DNA from: Candidatus Cloacimonadota bacterium
Lineage (GTDB): Bacteria; Cloacimonadota; Cloacimonadia; Cloacimonadales; Cloacimonadaceae
Assembly (NCBI GenBank): GCA_020532085.1
Contig: JAJBAV010000021.1
Span: 1 to 49,287, forward strand
Length of the DNA: 49,287 nucleotides
Reading direction: 5' to 3'
Shown here one piece after another: positions 6,817 through 15,811 of this stretch. How positions within the stretch are numbered: position 1 is the stretch's first letter; every line of letters starts with the position of its first letter. The translations under genes and the position numbers were made by a program. Under the pieces are notes generated by a model. It saw only the letters and a list, made by a program, of their open reading frames with translations, was not told where the DNA came from and did not search any database.

Positions 6817-7623
6817 ATGGAAACGAACAAGAACGCAGAGACCGAAGTGGATCTGAGCGGCATCAAACACAGAATAATGGTGATGAGCGGCAAAGGCGGG
6901 GTGGGAAAATCCACCATCGCCGTGAATCTGGCCTACGGCCTGGCTTTGGCTGGCAAAAAAGTTGGGCTGCTGGATGCCGACCTGCACGGGCCTTCAGTGG
7001 CCAAAATGACCGGCAGCGAGGGTGCCAGGGCATCCGGGAACGCGGAAGGAAAGATCCTGCCGGTGCGGCTGCATGACAATTTCCTCGCTCTCTCCATCGC
7101 CTATCTGATCGAAAACGCCGATTCCGCCCTCATCTGGAGAGGCCCCCTGAAAATGAGCGCTTTGAAGGACATGATCCAAAACACCGAATGGGGCGAACTG
7201 GATTATCTGATCATCGACTGTCCTCCCGGCACCGGAGACGAGCCGCTATCAGTGGTTCAGCTGCTGGGACGGGTGGACGGCGCTGTGGTGGTGAGTTCCG
7301 CCCAGGACGTTGCCCTTCTGGACGTGCGCAAGAATCTGGATTTTGCCAAAAAACTGGGCGTGCCGGTGCTGGGCCTGATCGAGAATATGTCCTGGATCGC
7401 CTGCCCCCACTGCGGCGAAAAAGTGGAGCTGTTCGGTGGTGAAGGGATCGCCAAAGCACTGATGGATTATGATGTGGACCTGCTGGCCAAACTTCCTTTC
7501 GACAGCAATATTACCTCCAGTTGCGATGGCGGACGGCCTTTCATTTACGAATTTGGCAAAACCCCTTCCGCGCAGATCCTGCAGGACTTCGTCCAGGGCG
7601 TGATCACCAAAACAGAAGGTTGA
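6817..7623 (+). CDS. Mrp/NBP35-family Fe-S cluster carrier ATPase
   Basis: A 268-residue P-loop ATPase of the Mrp/ApbC/NBP35 family, which binds and transfers [4Fe-4S] clusters to apoproteins in the cytoplasm. Motifs: Walker A SGKGGVGKST (residues 24-33), LLDADLHGPS (51-60), DCPPGTGDEP (134-143) and the cluster-binding CPHC (C196, C199) after ENMSWIA. The N-terminal MIP18-like domain of longer Mrp proteins is absent. As last gene of the cluster it supports a role in iron-sulfur or metal-cofactor assembly. ATG 6817 follows AAGGATAATTGAACA. A general housekeeping Mrp function is the alternative. Confidence 0.93.
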   Translation: METNKNAETEVDLSGIKHRIMVMSGKGGVGKSTIAVNLAYGLALAGKKVGLLDADLHGPSVAKMTGSEGARASGNAEGKILPVRLHDNFLALSIAYLIENADSALIWRGPLKMSALKDMIQNTEWGELDYLIIDCPPGTGDEPLSVVQLLGRVDGAVVVSSAQDVALLDVRKNLDFAKKLGVPVLGLIENMSWIACPHCGEKVELFGGEGIAKALMDYDVDLLAKLPFDSNITSSCDGGRPFIYEFGKTPSAQILQDFVQGVITKTEG

Positions 7624-7703
7624 CAGTAAATATATCTTGCCCGTACGGATTTTCCGGGTATCATATCGATTGAGTATAACATCACAATCATAAGGAGTAA
7701 GTT

Positions 7704-8369
7704 ATGGAAAACGAAAAACAAGGCATTCCCCTCTTGGGAGACAAGTTTCCCCAGATGAAGGTTCTCACTACCCGCGGCATGATGACCCTTCCGGACGACA
7801 TGAAGGGAAAATGGTTCGTGCTGTTCAGCCACCCGGCTGATTTCACTCCCGTCTGCACCACCGAGTTTGTGGCCTTTCAGCAGCGCTACGAGAAATTCAA
7901 AGCCCTCAACTGCGAGCTGATCGGCATGAGCGTGGACCAGGTGTTTGCGCACATCAAATGGGAAGAGTGGATCAAGGAAAAGATCGGCGTGGAGATCCAG
8001 TTCCCCATCATCGCCGACACCGGCTCTGTGGCCAACAAGCTGGGCCTCATCCATCCCGGTAAGGACACCAACACCGTGCGCGCAGTCTTCATCATCGACG
8101 CTGAAGGCACCATCCGCATCATGCTCTACTATCCCCAGGAGCTCGGACGCAACATGGACGAGATCCTCAGGGCAGTTGAAGCCATGCAGGTTTCCGACAA
8201 GAACAAAGTGGCCATGCCGGCCAACTGGCCCAAAGGCGAACTGTTCGGTGACCACGTGATCATCCCGCCGCCCAAAGACGTGGAGAGTGCCCAGAAAAGA
8301 ATGGAAGGGGCCAAAACCGGCGAATACGAATGCCTGGATTGGTGGCTCTGCCACAAGAAGCTGAGCTAG
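7704..8369 (+). CDS. Peroxiredoxin, Prx6/archaeal type with C-terminal CxxxxxC
   Basis: A 221-residue thiol peroxidase reducing H2O2 and organic peroxides. The peroxidatic Cys51 lies in [13 protein letters not shown]. The extended C-terminal domain is that of the Prx6 class, and the tail has two more cysteines, C210 and C216, in ECLDWWLC. The same C-terminal pair occurs in archaeal thioredoxin peroxidases such as that of Aeropyrum pernix, where one acts as resolving cysteine. So this is probably a thioredoxin-dependent, not 1-Cys, enzyme. A strong SD AAGGAG precedes ATG 7704. Its 80-bp upstream gap and own terminator suggest separate or read-through expression after the Fe-S cluster genes, which it may protect from oxygen. 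Confidence 0.93.
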   Translation: MENEKQGIPLLGDKFPQMKVLTTRGMMTLPDDMKGKWFVLFSHPADFTPVCTTEFVAFQQRYEKFKALNCELIGMSVDQVFAHIKWEEWIKEKIGVEIQFPIIADTGSVANKLGLIHPGKDTNTVRAVFIIDAEGTIRIMLYYPQELGRNMDEILRAVEAMQVSDKNKVAMPANWPKGELFGDHVIIPPPKDVESAQKRMEGAKTGEYECLDWWLCHKKLS

Positions 8370-8390
8370 CTTCCCTCCCCGCAATCATTC

Positions 8391-8427
8391 ATCCCGTCCC
8401 GCTTCGCTGTGGGACGGGATTTTTCTT
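8391..8427 (+). terminator. Intrinsic terminator of the peroxiredoxin gene
   Basis: ATCCCGTCCC (8391-8400) pairs perfectly with GGGACGGGAT (8411-8420) and is followed by TTTTCTT. It begins 22 bp after the stop codon. Confidence 0.93.
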
Positions 8428-8497
8428 GCCTGCGAAAATCTCCGCATCCCAACGCTATCGATCTGCAGAAGCGGGACCGAAACAACACCCTCTGAAT

Positions 8498-8550
8498 GAA
8501 TTGCCCGGACCACCTGGATTCCGGGCCCGACTGCGTCGTCCCGGAATGAC
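8498..8550. repeat. Degenerate dispersed repeat, second copy (reverse orientation)
   Basis: Reverse complement reads GTCATTCCGGG, a short variable middle, then CCCGGAATCCAGGTGGTCCG and GGCAAT, matching the ends of the element at 1668-1757. Confidence 0.55.
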
Positions 8551-8666
8551 AATCCGAGGCCGGTCAGTAGAAAGCTCTGTGTCCAGCCGATCCCCCCCCT
8601 CTAACTCCGTTTGGTAGAGAGCCAAAATTATTCTACATAACTGCCTTGAGTCAATGATACTTAACC

Positions 8667-8695
8667 ACAAAAAAAGTCCCGGCTTGCACCGGGAC
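8667..8695 (-). terminator. Intrinsic terminator of the minus-strand sorting-domain gene
   Basis: On the minus strand GTCCCGG (8695-8689) pairs with CCGGGAC (8682-8676) and is followed by a run of T (A-run 8669-8675 on the plus strand). It lies 27 bp beyond the stop codon of the gene at 8722-9651. Confidence 0.92.
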
Positions 8696-8721
8696 CAATT
8701 GATTCGTATCGAAATACGGAG

Positions 8722-9651
8722 TTATTTGATGATGACCATCTTCTTGGTGGCGTTGGCGGAAGGGGTGCTGAGCTTGTAGAGGTAGATACCGCTGCTGCAG
8801 GCATTGCCGTTGCTGTCAGTGCCGTTCCAGGTGATGGTGTGGGAACCCGGGGTAACGTTGTAAGCCTTCACGACTTTGCCTTGAAGGTTGTAAATAGTCA
8901 CGGTGCCAGTTTCGCCATCTTTGACTTCAACGTTGATGTTGGTGCTGGTGTTGGCCCGGAAGGGGTTCGGGTAGGCGTTCTTGAGGGTGGTGACTTCCGG
9001 ATAGACGGGAGGTACTTCACCCTGGACGTTGATGCTTACAGGGCCATAGAACATACTGTTGTTGGCTTCCACGCTTTCCAGCCAGTAGAAGTAGGTGCTG
9101 CCGATCTCAACTTCGGTGTCTTCGACGGTGTAACTTTGCTGAGTAGTCGTGTTAGTGGCAGGAATTAGAATTGGAGTAATGAGAAGGGCACCATCGTGAC
9201 TAGTGTTTTCGCTGCGGTATACGCGATAACCCATCATGTTGCTTTCAGACTGGCTGATCCAGTTGATCTGAACTTCGTTGAAGGCAGTCAGAGTGGCGGT
9301 AAAACTGCTCAATTCTACAGGCAATGGCACATCGAAAAGATTCCAATTAAGCACAATGGAGTAATTGTTGTTCGGCGTGAACCAATTCGCCTGTACACTG
9401 AAAGACGTGGGGATAGCCCAGAAATAGCCAGCAGGAGGAGCTTCGATCGTCCACAATCCGATCAGTTGAGTTACATCGGTATTTGTAACCGGCACGGGGT
9501 TATCTCCGTTGGTTACAGCAATTGGATTCCCGTTGCGGTATACTTGAAATACCTGCGGTATGTCATTCGTCCTGACGGAAACCTTGTAGTCAATGGCGAA
9601 CGCCCCACATGCCAACGCTGCAATTACTGCTAATAATACAAATTTTTTCAT
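8722..9651 (-). CDS. Secreted protein with fibronectin-like module and C-terminal sorting domain
   Basis: A 309-residue exported protein of unknown function. The start at 9651 gives the signal peptide MKKFVLLAVIAALACGAFA and follows a clear AAGGAG; an in-frame ATG 60 bp upstream lacks a signal-like start. The N-terminal 100 residues look beta-rich (VQANWFTPNNNYSIVLNW). The middle starts LPVELSSF and includes INWISQSESN, MGYRVYRSEN and LIPATNT, closely matching the middle of the protein at 110-1255. The end carries LKNAYPNPF, VTIYNLQGKVVKAYNV and SSGIYLYKL, a type IX-type C-terminal sorting domain. It is monocistronic, with its own promoter and terminator. Confidence 0.87.
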   Translation of the reverse strand: MKKFVLLAVIAALACGAFAIDYKVSVRTNDIPQVFQVYRNGNPIAVTNGDNPVPVTNTDVTQLIGLWTIEAPPAGYFWAIPTSFSVQANWFTPNNNYSIVLNWNLFDVPLPVELSSFTATLTAFNEVQINWISQSESNMMGYRVYRSENTSHDGALLITPILIPATNTTTQQSYTVEDTEVEIGSTYFYWLESVEANNSMFYGPVSINVQGEVPPVYPEVTTLKNAYPNPFRANTSTNINVEVKDGETGTVTIYNLQGKVVKAYNVTPGSHTITWNGTDSNGNACSSGIYLYKLSTPSANATKKMVIIK

Positions 9652-9809
9652 ACCTTTTCTCCTTATCAGGTTGCCTAAGATCATGCCAGGCGATCGTGCA
9701 ACCCGTATCATTCCGCCTGACTGAAAACACGCTAGGTACAGCGCATGTCCTCGTTACACACAATATATAATGCAGCCCGAACTGATCGGGACTGTTACCA
9801 TCTGGGAGC

Positions 9810-9838
9810 AATCTAATCACAGTACATATTCGTGTCAA
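9810..9838 (-). promoter_or_regulatory. Sigma-70-like promoter of the minus-strand secreted protein
   Basis: On the minus strand TTGACA (9838-9833), a 17-nt spacer, then TAGATT (9815-9810). The -35 is perfect and the -10 matches 4 of 6. It implies a 5' leader of about 150 nt before ATG at 9651. Confidence 0.65.
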
Positions 9839-10018
9839 GATTTTTTTTGGCCGTTCGCAATGTTGCCTGTGGATATTTTTCCATTATGCTGCTGAACCCT
9901 TTCCGGTATTTGTTGGAAAACACCAATCCAGCAACGAATTGCGACATAGTCAGGCTGAGAAAAAGACATCAGGCGGAAACAGGCATAATTGGGCGATACG
10001 CGGAAGGTAAAAAAGCAG

Positions 10019-10046
10019 TTGACATATCTGCCCCCGCCAAAATCCT
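10019..10046 (+). promoter_or_regulatory. Putative promoter of rpmE
   Basis: TTGACA at 10019-10024, then AATCCT 16 nt downstream (10041-10046). The -10 is a weak match to consensus, but the same TTGACA-N16-AATCCT arrangement stands before mreB. Confidence 0.45.
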
Positions 10047-10085
10047 GACCCAAAATTCAATGTCAGTTTCTAAGGAGCCAGATAA

Positions 10086-10295
10086 ATGAAACAGGGAATA
10101 CACCCCAAATATGAAGAGGTAACGGTGCGCTGCGCCTGCGGAAACGAGTTCAAGACCCGTTCCACCAAGGGCAACATGCAGGTGGATATCTGCAACGTCT
10201 GCCATCCTTTCTACACCGGCAAACAAAAGATCATCGACACCGCCGGCCGCGTGGAAAAATTCAACAAGAAATATAACGTCAAAACAGACAAGTAG
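10086..10295 (+). CDS. rpmE: 50S ribosomal protein L31, zinc-binding form
   Basis: A 69-residue ribosomal large-subunit protein starting [20 protein letters not shown], standard L31. Cysteines at 16, 18, 36 and 39 (CAC, CNVC) form the zinc-binding (C+) type, with the conserved [15 protein letters not shown] precedes the start at 10086. A terminator hairpin follows, but the gene order rpmE-DUF1385-prfA is a conserved bacterial arrangement. Confidence 0.97.
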   Translation: MKQGIHPKYEEVTVRCACGNEFKTRSTKGNMQVDICNVCHPFYTGKQKIIDTAGRVEKFNKKYNVKTDK

Positions 10296-10312
10296 CGCAG
10301 CTTTCAAAACGT

Positions 10313-10353
10313 GCCATTTCACCGCAGCCCCGGGCTTGGGAAATGGCTTTTTT
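10313..10353 (+). terminator. Intrinsic terminator after rpmE
   Basis: GCCATTTC (10313-10320) pairs with GAAATGGC (10340-10347), with an inner AGCCC/GGGCT stem, followed by six T. It lies between rpmE and the next gene and would limit read-through. Confidence 0.85.
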
Positions 10354-10391
10354 GTATCCTCGCAGCATTAACCGCATTATTGGATAGGAAC

Positions 10392-11366
10392 ATGGAACCC
10401 AAAAAAGAGATCAGCGTTGGCGGCCAAGCCGTGATAGAAGGCGTGATGATGCGCGGGCCGGACTCCCTGGCCACCGCCCTCCGCAGAAAAGACGGCTCGA
10501 TCGAGCTATATAAACAGCCCTTTGCCAGCAAAGCCAAAAAAGGGACTTTCCTGGGCCTGCCCCTCGTGCGGGGCTTTGTGTCCCTGATCGAGATGCTGGT
10601 GATCGGCATGAAGACCATCACGCTTTCCGCGAACCGCGCGGAACTGGACGTCAAAGCCGAGGAAGCGGCCCAAGGCAAGCAACAGAAAGAGAAATCCAAG
10701 GTCGCTGTCCAAACCGAAAACCTGATCAGCTACGTGATCGCGTTCGGGTTGGCCTTTGTGCTTTTCGCTTGGCTACCCTACCGGATCGCTGACTGGATCG
10801 GGCTGGCCAAGCAGAATTTCTATTTCAACCTCTTCGCGGGCAGCATCCGCATTGTGTTTTTTGTGCTCTACATCTGGCTGATAAGCCGGATGAAGGACAT
10901 CCACAGATTGTTCCAATACCACGGCGCGGAGCACAAGAACGTGAACGCCTACGAAAAAGAGACCGGCCTTGATATTGCCGCTATACAGACCAATACAACC
11001 ATCCATCCCCGCTGCGGCACCAGCTTCATGTTCTTTGTGCTGCTGGTCTCGATCCTCATCTTTTCCGTCACGGACACGCTGGTGTCGTTATTCATCCTCA
11101 AAGGTCAGGTCCCCATGGCCCTGCGCCTGGGTTATCACCTGCTCCTGATACCGCTCGTTTCGGGGGTAAGCTACGAGATCCTGAAGTTCAGCGGCAAAAA
11201 CCTGAAGCACCCCGTTGTGAAGCTGCTCACAGTTCCCGGCATGGCCCTGCAGCGCATCACCACTCAACCCCCGGACGACCAGATGGTGGAAACGGCTCTG
11301 GTGGCGATGAAAGCTGCCCTGGACATGGACCTGGATGGGCACAACGTGAAGGTGATGCCCAACTGA
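10392..11366 (+). CDS. DUF1385 family membrane protein
   Basis: A 324-residue integral membrane protein of the DUF1385 family, function unknown. It starts [20 protein letters not shown] at 10392, the family's conserved N-terminus (an in-frame ATG at 10311 lies in the terminator and is rejected). Four hydrophobic segments follow, around [35 protein letters not shown] and [12 protein letters not shown]. Between them are conserved QYHGAEHK and HPRCGTSF, whose His/Glu/Cys residues suggest a metal site. The stop is 1 bp before prfA, so the two are co-translated. Neighbours are translation genes, as in many other bacteria. Confidence 0.9.
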   Translation: MEPKKEISVGGQAVIEGVMMRGPDSLATALRRKDGSIELYKQPFASKAKKGTFLGLPLVRGFVSLIEMLVIGMKTITLSANRAELDVKAEEAAQGKQQKEKSKVAVQTENLISYVIAFGLAFVLFAWLPYRIADWIGLAKQNFYFNLFAGSIRIVFFVLYIWLISRMKDIHRLFQYHGAEHKNVNAYEKETGLDIAAIQTNTTIHPRCGTSFMFFVLLVSILIFSVTDTLVSLFILKGQVPMALRLGYHLLLIPLVSGVSYEILKFSGKNLKHPVVKLLTVPGMALQRITTQPPDDQMVETALVAMKAALDMDLDGHNVKVMPN

Positions 11367-11367
11367 T

Positions 11368-12435
11368 ATGTTGCCCCGCGAAAAACTGGAGGGTTTGAAA
11401 CAGGAACTGGCGGAGCTGCAGAACACGCTGTCTGACAGCTCTGCGCTTGCCGATCCCCGCCGCTACAGGGAATTGATGCGCCGCAACAAGGAGCTCTCCG
11501 CCATCTGCGGCGAATGGGATCGCTATCTGCATCTGGAAGCCCAGGTCCACGGCGTGGAACACCTGCTTAGAACCGAGACGGACCCTGAAATGGCCGACAT
11601 GGCGCGTCAGGAACTGGAGGAACTGGTAATCCGGATTGAGGGAAGCGAAATCAAACTCCGCGACCTGCTGATCCCCAGCGACCCCAACGACAGCAAAAAC
11701 GCCATCGTCGAGATCCGCGCTGGCACAGGCGGCGAGGAAGCAGCGCTGTTCGTGGCCGATCTATACAGGATGTACAGCTATTATGCGGAGCAGAAAGGCT
11801 GGAAACAGCAATTGCTGGACCTCAACGAGACCGGCCTGGGGGGTTACAAAGAGATCATTTTCATGCTCAGTGGTGAAGAAGCCTATGGCCTGATGCGCTT
11901 TGAAAGCGGCGTCCACCGCGTTCAGCGCATTCCGGTAACCGAATCCGGAGGCCGCATCCACACTTCCGCCGTGAGCGTGGCCGTGCTGCCCGAGGCAGAG
12001 GACATCGATATCGAGATCGCCGAAAACGACCTTCGGGTGGATGTGTACCGCAGTTCCGGGCATGGAGGCCAAAGCGTTAACACCACAGATTCCGCGGTAC
12101 GCATAACCCACCTGCCCAGCGGGATCGTGGTCACCTGCCAGGACGAGAAATCCCAGCTCAAGAACAAAGTGAAAGCCATGAAAGTTCTGCGCTCCCGGCT
12201 GCTCGATGCCGAGATCAGCAGGCAGGAACAGGAAATTGCCCGCTCGCGCAAGGCCCAGGTCAGCACTGGAGACCGTTCCGCCAAGATCCGCACCTACAAT
12301 TTTCCCCAATCCCGGGTTACCGACCACAGAATAAACTTGACAAGCTACAATCTGGATTCTTTTTTGGCCGGCAACATAGATGAGTTCATCCAGGCTCTGC
12401 GGATCGCCTGGCGCAACGAAAAGGTAAATGGATAG
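11368..12435 (+). CDS. prfA: Peptide chain release factor 1
   Basis: A 355-residue release factor that recognises UAA/UAG and triggers peptidyl-tRNA hydrolysis. The GGQ motif is at residues 233-235 ([15 protein letters not shown]). The codon-recognition tripeptide is P189-V-T191 in [14 protein letters not shown], the RF1-type PxT motif and not the RF2 SPF. It is full length without the programmed frameshift known from RF2. No prmC methylase gene follows, which is the more usual neighbour; instead the CNNM/CBS gene overlaps its 3' end by 8 bp. Confidence 0.97.
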   Translation: MLPREKLEGLKQELAELQNTLSDSSALADPRRYRELMRRNKELSAICGEWDRYLHLEAQVHGVEHLLRTETDPEMADMARQELEELVIRIEGSEIKLRDLLIPSDPNDSKNAIVEIRAGTGGEEAALFVADLYRMYSYYAEQKGWKQQLLDLNETGLGGYKEIIFMLSGEEAYGLMRFESGVHRVQRIPVTESGGRIHTSAVSVAVLPEAEDIDIEIAENDLRVDVYRSSGHGGQSVNTTDSAVRITHLPSGIVVTCQDEKSQLKNKVKAMKVLRSRLLDAEISRQEQEIARSRKAQVSTGDRSAKIRTYNFPQSRVTDHRINLTSYNLDSFLAGNIDEFIQALRIAWRNEKVNG

Positions 12436-13702
12436 ATTGTCAATTCCCGAAATACTGCTCTGGAGCTTGGTTTTTTTGGTACTCCTGGGTTTGTCGTTCC
12501 TGTTTTCCGGGTTTGAGAACGGGATCATCTCGATCAACCTGCTGGAACTGGAAGGCAAGGCCAGAAAGGACAAAACCTCCGCCAGGCTGCTGGCCAGCCT
12601 GCGCCAGCCAGACAAACTTCTGGGCACCACCCTGTTGGGAAACAACGTTGTCAACATTCTCATGGCCACCCTTTCCACCTATGTGGCCAGCAGATACATC
12701 ACCGGCTTCGACGCGCGCTATACTGCCCTGGTGATCGGGGCAGTGGTGCTTGTTTTCGGTGAAGTCGTCCCTAAATCCATCTTCCGGGATCACGCCGACA
12801 CCATTGTGCCAGTCATCTACCCTTTCATGCGCTTTGTTTACTTTCTTTTCAAACCGCTGGTCCTGGGAGTTTCCTGGCTGAATTCGGTTTTGCGCAAATG
12901 GCTCAAGATCACCGAAGGCAACGACTTCAACTATCTCACCAAAGATGATCTTTCCTATTTGCTGTCACTCACAGAGGCCGACGAAGCTGATGAACCGCAG
13001 ATGGACATGATAGAGGACGCGCTGGATTTCACGGAACAGATGGCGCGCAACGTGATGGTCCCGCGCACAGACCTGGTGGCCATCCCCGAAACCGCGACCG
13101 TGGCCGAGGCCATCGAGATCGCCCGGGAAGAGGGATTCACCCGCTATCCGGTTTTCGGCAAGGACCTTGACGACATCAAGGGCATCCTCATCATCTATGA
13201 TGTGCTCAAACGTGAATACACTCCGGACACCCTGGTCAGCAAACTGCTGCACAAACCCTTTTTCACCCCGGAAAACACTGATCTGGATGTGCTGCTGCGG
13301 GAGATGCAGAAACACCGCCGCAGCATCGCCATCGTGGTGGACGCCTATGGCGGCACTTCCGGGATCGTGACCATGGAAGACATTCTGGAAGAGATCTTTG
13401 GCGACATAGCGGACGAATATGACGAAGCTGAGGAGATCCCGGAAGTGGAACAGGTTTCCCCCAACACCTGGCTGGTGCAGGCGGACACAGAGATCGACCA
13501 CCTGGCCGACGAACATGGCATCAACCTCCCCGAGGGCGACTACGAAACCGTGGCCGGGCTGATCCTGGACAAGCTGGCCCGCATCCCCCACCAGGGCCAG
13601 ATAGTGATTGTGGGGGATTACCGCATTCAGGTGCTGCAGGCTACGGACAAAAAGATTATCAAGGTCAAGATACATAAAACCAGTACAAGAGGTGAATCAT
13701 GA
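12428..13702 (+). CDS. CNNM/CBS domain protein (HlyC/CorC family)
   Basis: A 424-residue membrane protein of the hemolysin C/CorC/YfjD class, linked to Mg2+/Co2+ efflux or homeostasis. Residues 1-165 form the CNNM transmembrane domain ([20 protein letters not shown], then [14 protein letters not shown] and the VFGEVVPKS signature). Two CBS domains follow ([19 protein letters not shown] and [20 protein letters not shown], with [17 protein letters not shown]). The last 80 residues are the CorC/HlyC C-terminal domain with [18 protein letters not shown]. It overlaps prfA by 8 bp and shares an ATGA with ftcD downstream. Confidence 0.92.
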   Translation: MDRLSIPEILLWSLVFLVLLGLSFLFSGFENGIISINLLELEGKARKDKTSARLLASLRQPDKLLGTTLLGNNVVNILMATLSTYVASRYITGFDARYTALVIGAVVLVFGEVVPKSIFRDHADTIVPVIYPFMRFVYFLFKPLVLGVSWLNSVLRKWLKITEGNDFNYLTKDDLSYLLSLTEADEADEPQMDMIEDALDFTEQMARNVMVPRTDLVAIPETATVAEAIEIAREEGFTRYPVFGKDLDDIKGILIIYDVLKREYTPDTLVSKLLHKPFFTPENTDLDVLLREMQKHRRSIAIVVDAYGGTSGIVTMEDILEEIFGDIADEYDEAEEIPEVEQVSPNTWLVQADTEIDHLADEHGINLPEGDYETVAGLILDKLARIPHQGQIVIVGDYRIQVLQATDKKIIKVKIHKTSTRGES

Positions 13703-15363
13703 AACTGATGGAATGCGTCCCCAATTTCAGCGAAGGCCGGGACAAAGCCGTTCTGGAAGCCATCGCGGCTGCCATCCGCTCTGTGAAGAACGCTGTTTTG
13801 CTAGACGTGGACCCCGGCGCGGACACCAACCGCACCGTCTTCACCTTGGCCGGAGAGCCTGAAGCGGTTGTGGAAGCAGCTTTTCAGGCCATCAAAAAAG
13901 CCGCTGAGCTGATCGACATGAGCAAGCACCACGGCGAGCATCCCCGCATGGGCGCCACGGACGTCTGTCCCTTCATTCCGATCTCGGATATGACCATGGA
14001 GGAATGCGCCGAATACGCCCGCAAACTGGGCAAACGGGTTGGAGACGAGCTCGGCATTCCCGTCTATCTATATGAAAACGCCGCCTCCAAAGAAGAATGG
14101 CGCAACCTGGCAAACGTGCGCTCCGGTGAATACGAGGCCCTGCCGCAAAAAGCCCAGGATCCAGCCTGGAAGCCGGATTTCGGCCCCCACACCTTCAATC
14201 CCCGTTCCGGCGCCACCGCCATCAGCGCCCGTGAATTCCTGATCGCCTACAACATTAATCTGAACACCCGCGATAAAAAGAAAGCCCACGATCTGGCCCT
14301 CACCATCCGCGAAAGCGGCAAACCCGCCCGGGACGCCGCCGGAAAGCTGGTAAAGGATGCCAACGGCAACAAGGTCATCATCCCCGGTCTCTTCAGCCAC
14401 TGCAAGGCTGTGGGCTGGTATATAGACAGCTACAACCGCGCCCAGATCAGCATCAACCTCACCAATTACAAGGTTACGCCCCCTCATCTGGTGCTGGAAA
14501 AAGTGCGCGAACTCGCCGCGGAGAATGGCATCCAGATCACCGGCAGCGAGCTGGTGGGGCTCATCCCCAAAGCCGCTCTGCTGGAGGCCGGAAAGTTTTA
14601 CCTACGCCGGATGGATGAGAGCACCGGCATTCCGGAAAGGATGATCATGGAAACCGCCATCCAATCGATGGGTTTGGCGGAACTGGGACCTTTCGATCTG
14701 GACAAGAAAGTGATAGAATACGCCATAGCCCGCGCCGACAGCCTATGCTCCCTAAGCCTGGAAGCCTTTGCCGATCTGCTTTCCACAGATTCCCCCGCCC
14801 CCGGCGGCGGCAGCGTGGCCGCGCTTTGCCTTGCCTTGTCCGGAGCGCTTTCCGCAATGGTGGCCAACCTCACGGTGGACAAAAAAGGCTACGATGAGGT
14901 TCAGGAAATCGTGCGCGAACTGGCTCCCCGCGGCCAGGAGATCAAGCTTCAGGCCCTGCAGTGCATTGATTCCGACACAGATGCCTTCAACGCCATGATG
15001 GCAGCCACGCGCCTCCCCAAAAAGACGGAGCAGGAGATAACCGCGCGCAATGCCGAGGTGGAAAAAACCACCCAACAGGCGATCCTGGTGCCCTTCCGAA
15101 CTCTTGAACTGGCCTGGGAAGCCATGCAACTTTCCGACAAAATTGCCGATGCCGGGAACGCCAACGCCCTCTCCGATGCCGGTGTGGCGGCCCTCACCGC
15201 GCTCAGCGCAGCCAAAGCGGCGGATTACAACATCCTGATCAACCTGTCCGGCAGCTCTGACGAGGCCTTCAAGGCCGACATCAAAACCCGCGCCGGGGAA
15301 CTGGTGAACAAATGCCAGCAACTGGCCGAAAGCATCGAAACCAAGGTCAGGGACCGGATCTGA
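13699..15363 (+). CDS. ftcD: Bifunctional glutamate formimidoyltransferase / formimidoyltetrahydrofolate cyclodeaminase
   Basis: A 554-residue fusion that transfers the formimino group of N-formimino-glutamate to tetrahydrofolate and then cyclodeaminates it to 5,10-methenyl-THF plus ammonia, in histidine degradation. The transferase part (1-about 330) starts MECVPNFSEGRD and has DPGADTNRTVFTLAG and MSKHHGEHPRMGATDVCPFI. The cyclodeaminase part (about 345-554) begins LSLEAFADLLSTDSPAPGGG and is all-helical. The two-domain form is the same as in mammals; many bacteria carry separate genes. Other hut genes are not in the window. The ATGA overlap with the CBS protein gene is an operon sign. Confidence 0.95.
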   Translation: MKLMECVPNFSEGRDKAVLEAIAAAIRSVKNAVLLDVDPGADTNRTVFTLAGEPEAVVEAAFQAIKKAAELIDMSKHHGEHPRMGATDVCPFIPISDMTMEECAEYARKLGKRVGDELGIPVYLYENAASKEEWRNLANVRSGEYEALPQKAQDPAWKPDFGPHTFNPRSGATAISAREFLIAYNINLNTRDKKKAHDLALTIRESGKPARDAAGKLVKDANGNKVIIPGLFSHCKAVGWYIDSYNRAQISINLTNYKVTPPHLVLEKVRELAAENGIQITGSELVGLIPKAALLEAGKFYLRRMDESTGIPERMIMETAIQSMGLAELGPFDLDKKVIEYAIARADSLCSLSLEAFADLLSTDSPAPGGGSVAALCLALSGALSAMVANLTVDKKGYDEVQEIVRELAPRGQEIKLQALQCIDSDTDAFNAMMAATRLPKKTEQEITARNAEVEKTTQQAILVPFRTLELAWEAMQLSDKIADAGNANALSDAGVAALTALSAAKAADYNILINLSGSSDEAFKADIKTRAGELVNKCQQLAESIETKVRDRI

Positions 15364-15427
15364 CCTCCGCTGAGCCCGGACCGGCAGCCAGAGCTGACCT
15401 CACCAAGGGACATTGGCCCAAAGCGTG

Positions 15428-15811
15428 ATGTTGACTACCTTGGTTGCTCTCTTCGCCATCCTGGTGGCCTTGAACGTCCTGGACGGCGTTTCCACCTGGC
15501 AGGTGCTGAAACCCAACCACTATCACCGTGAGCGCAATCCCCTGGCCCGCTGGATGTTCATGAAACTCGGCCTCACCCGGGGCGTCCTTTTAGCTGAAGT
15601 GCTGTGGATCGGGTTCATCAGCGCCGTCTTTTTCCTCACCTTCACGCATCCCGTCGGGAGCGTGGTCCTGCTGGTCCTGCTCTGTGTGGGGGTGCTGATC
15701 TTCCTGCGCGTCGTGAGTGGTAATTTCCGCACCTGGCGCCGCATCCGGCAGCGGGAAGAGCTGCTGGCGGGAAAACAGCAAAAGGAAGATGTGGATGTTG
15801 GCCATGCTTGA
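15428..15811 (+). CDS. Small membrane protein, DUF5658-like, tandem paralog A
   Basis: A 127-residue protein with three to four hydrophobic segments (LVALFAILVALNVL, GVLLAEVLWIGFISAVFFL, SVVLLVLLCVGVLIFLRVV) and a basic C-terminus. The stretch LNVLDGVSTWQVLKPNHYH, then RERNPLARWMF, is nearly repeated in the next gene, so they are tandem duplicates. The pattern (LNxLDxxST near the start, ERNPxARW) resembles DUF5658 membrane proteins, a tentative match. The start is uncertain: ATG 15428, GTG 15425 or TTG 15413 are in frame, and the AAGGGA at 15405-15410 suits none perfectly. Function unknown. Confidence 0.7.
   Translation: MLTTLVALFAILVALNVLDGVSTWQVLKPNHYHRERNPLARWMFMKLGLTRGVLLAEVLWIGFISAVFFLTFTHPVGSVVLLVLLCVGVLIFLRVVSGNFRTWRRIRQREELLAGKQQKEDVDVGHA

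Larger units (their letters stand above)
8370..8721. other. Convergent intergenic region with two terminators and a degenerate repeat
   Basis: About 350 bp between two convergent genes. It holds the plus-strand terminator at 8391, a reverse-oriented copy of the GTCATTCCGGG...CCGGAATCCAG repeat at 8498-8550, and the minus-strand terminator at 8667. No gene is seen. Confidence 0.75.
9652..10085. other. Divergent intergenic region
   Basis: About 430 bp between the minus-strand secreted protein and rpmE. It contains the minus-strand promoter at 9810-9838 and a plus-strand TTGACA at 10019. An 85-codon plus-strand frame starting at 9832 has no ribosome site, spans both promoters and resembles no family I recognise, so it is not called. 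Confidence 0.65.

Noticed and set aside
2206-7623. A nitrogen-fixation island
   Set aside because: NifX-fold and NifH-like ATPases are present, but no nifHDK, nifE, nifN or the radical-SAM domain of nifB.
9832-10089. 85-codon plus-strand open frame before rpmE
   Set aside because: It overlaps both divergent promoters and the rpmE ribosome site and has no family features.
11761-12678. Long minus-strand open frame opposite prfA
   Set aside because: It is a shadow of prfA and the CBS protein gene, both clearly identified by motifs.
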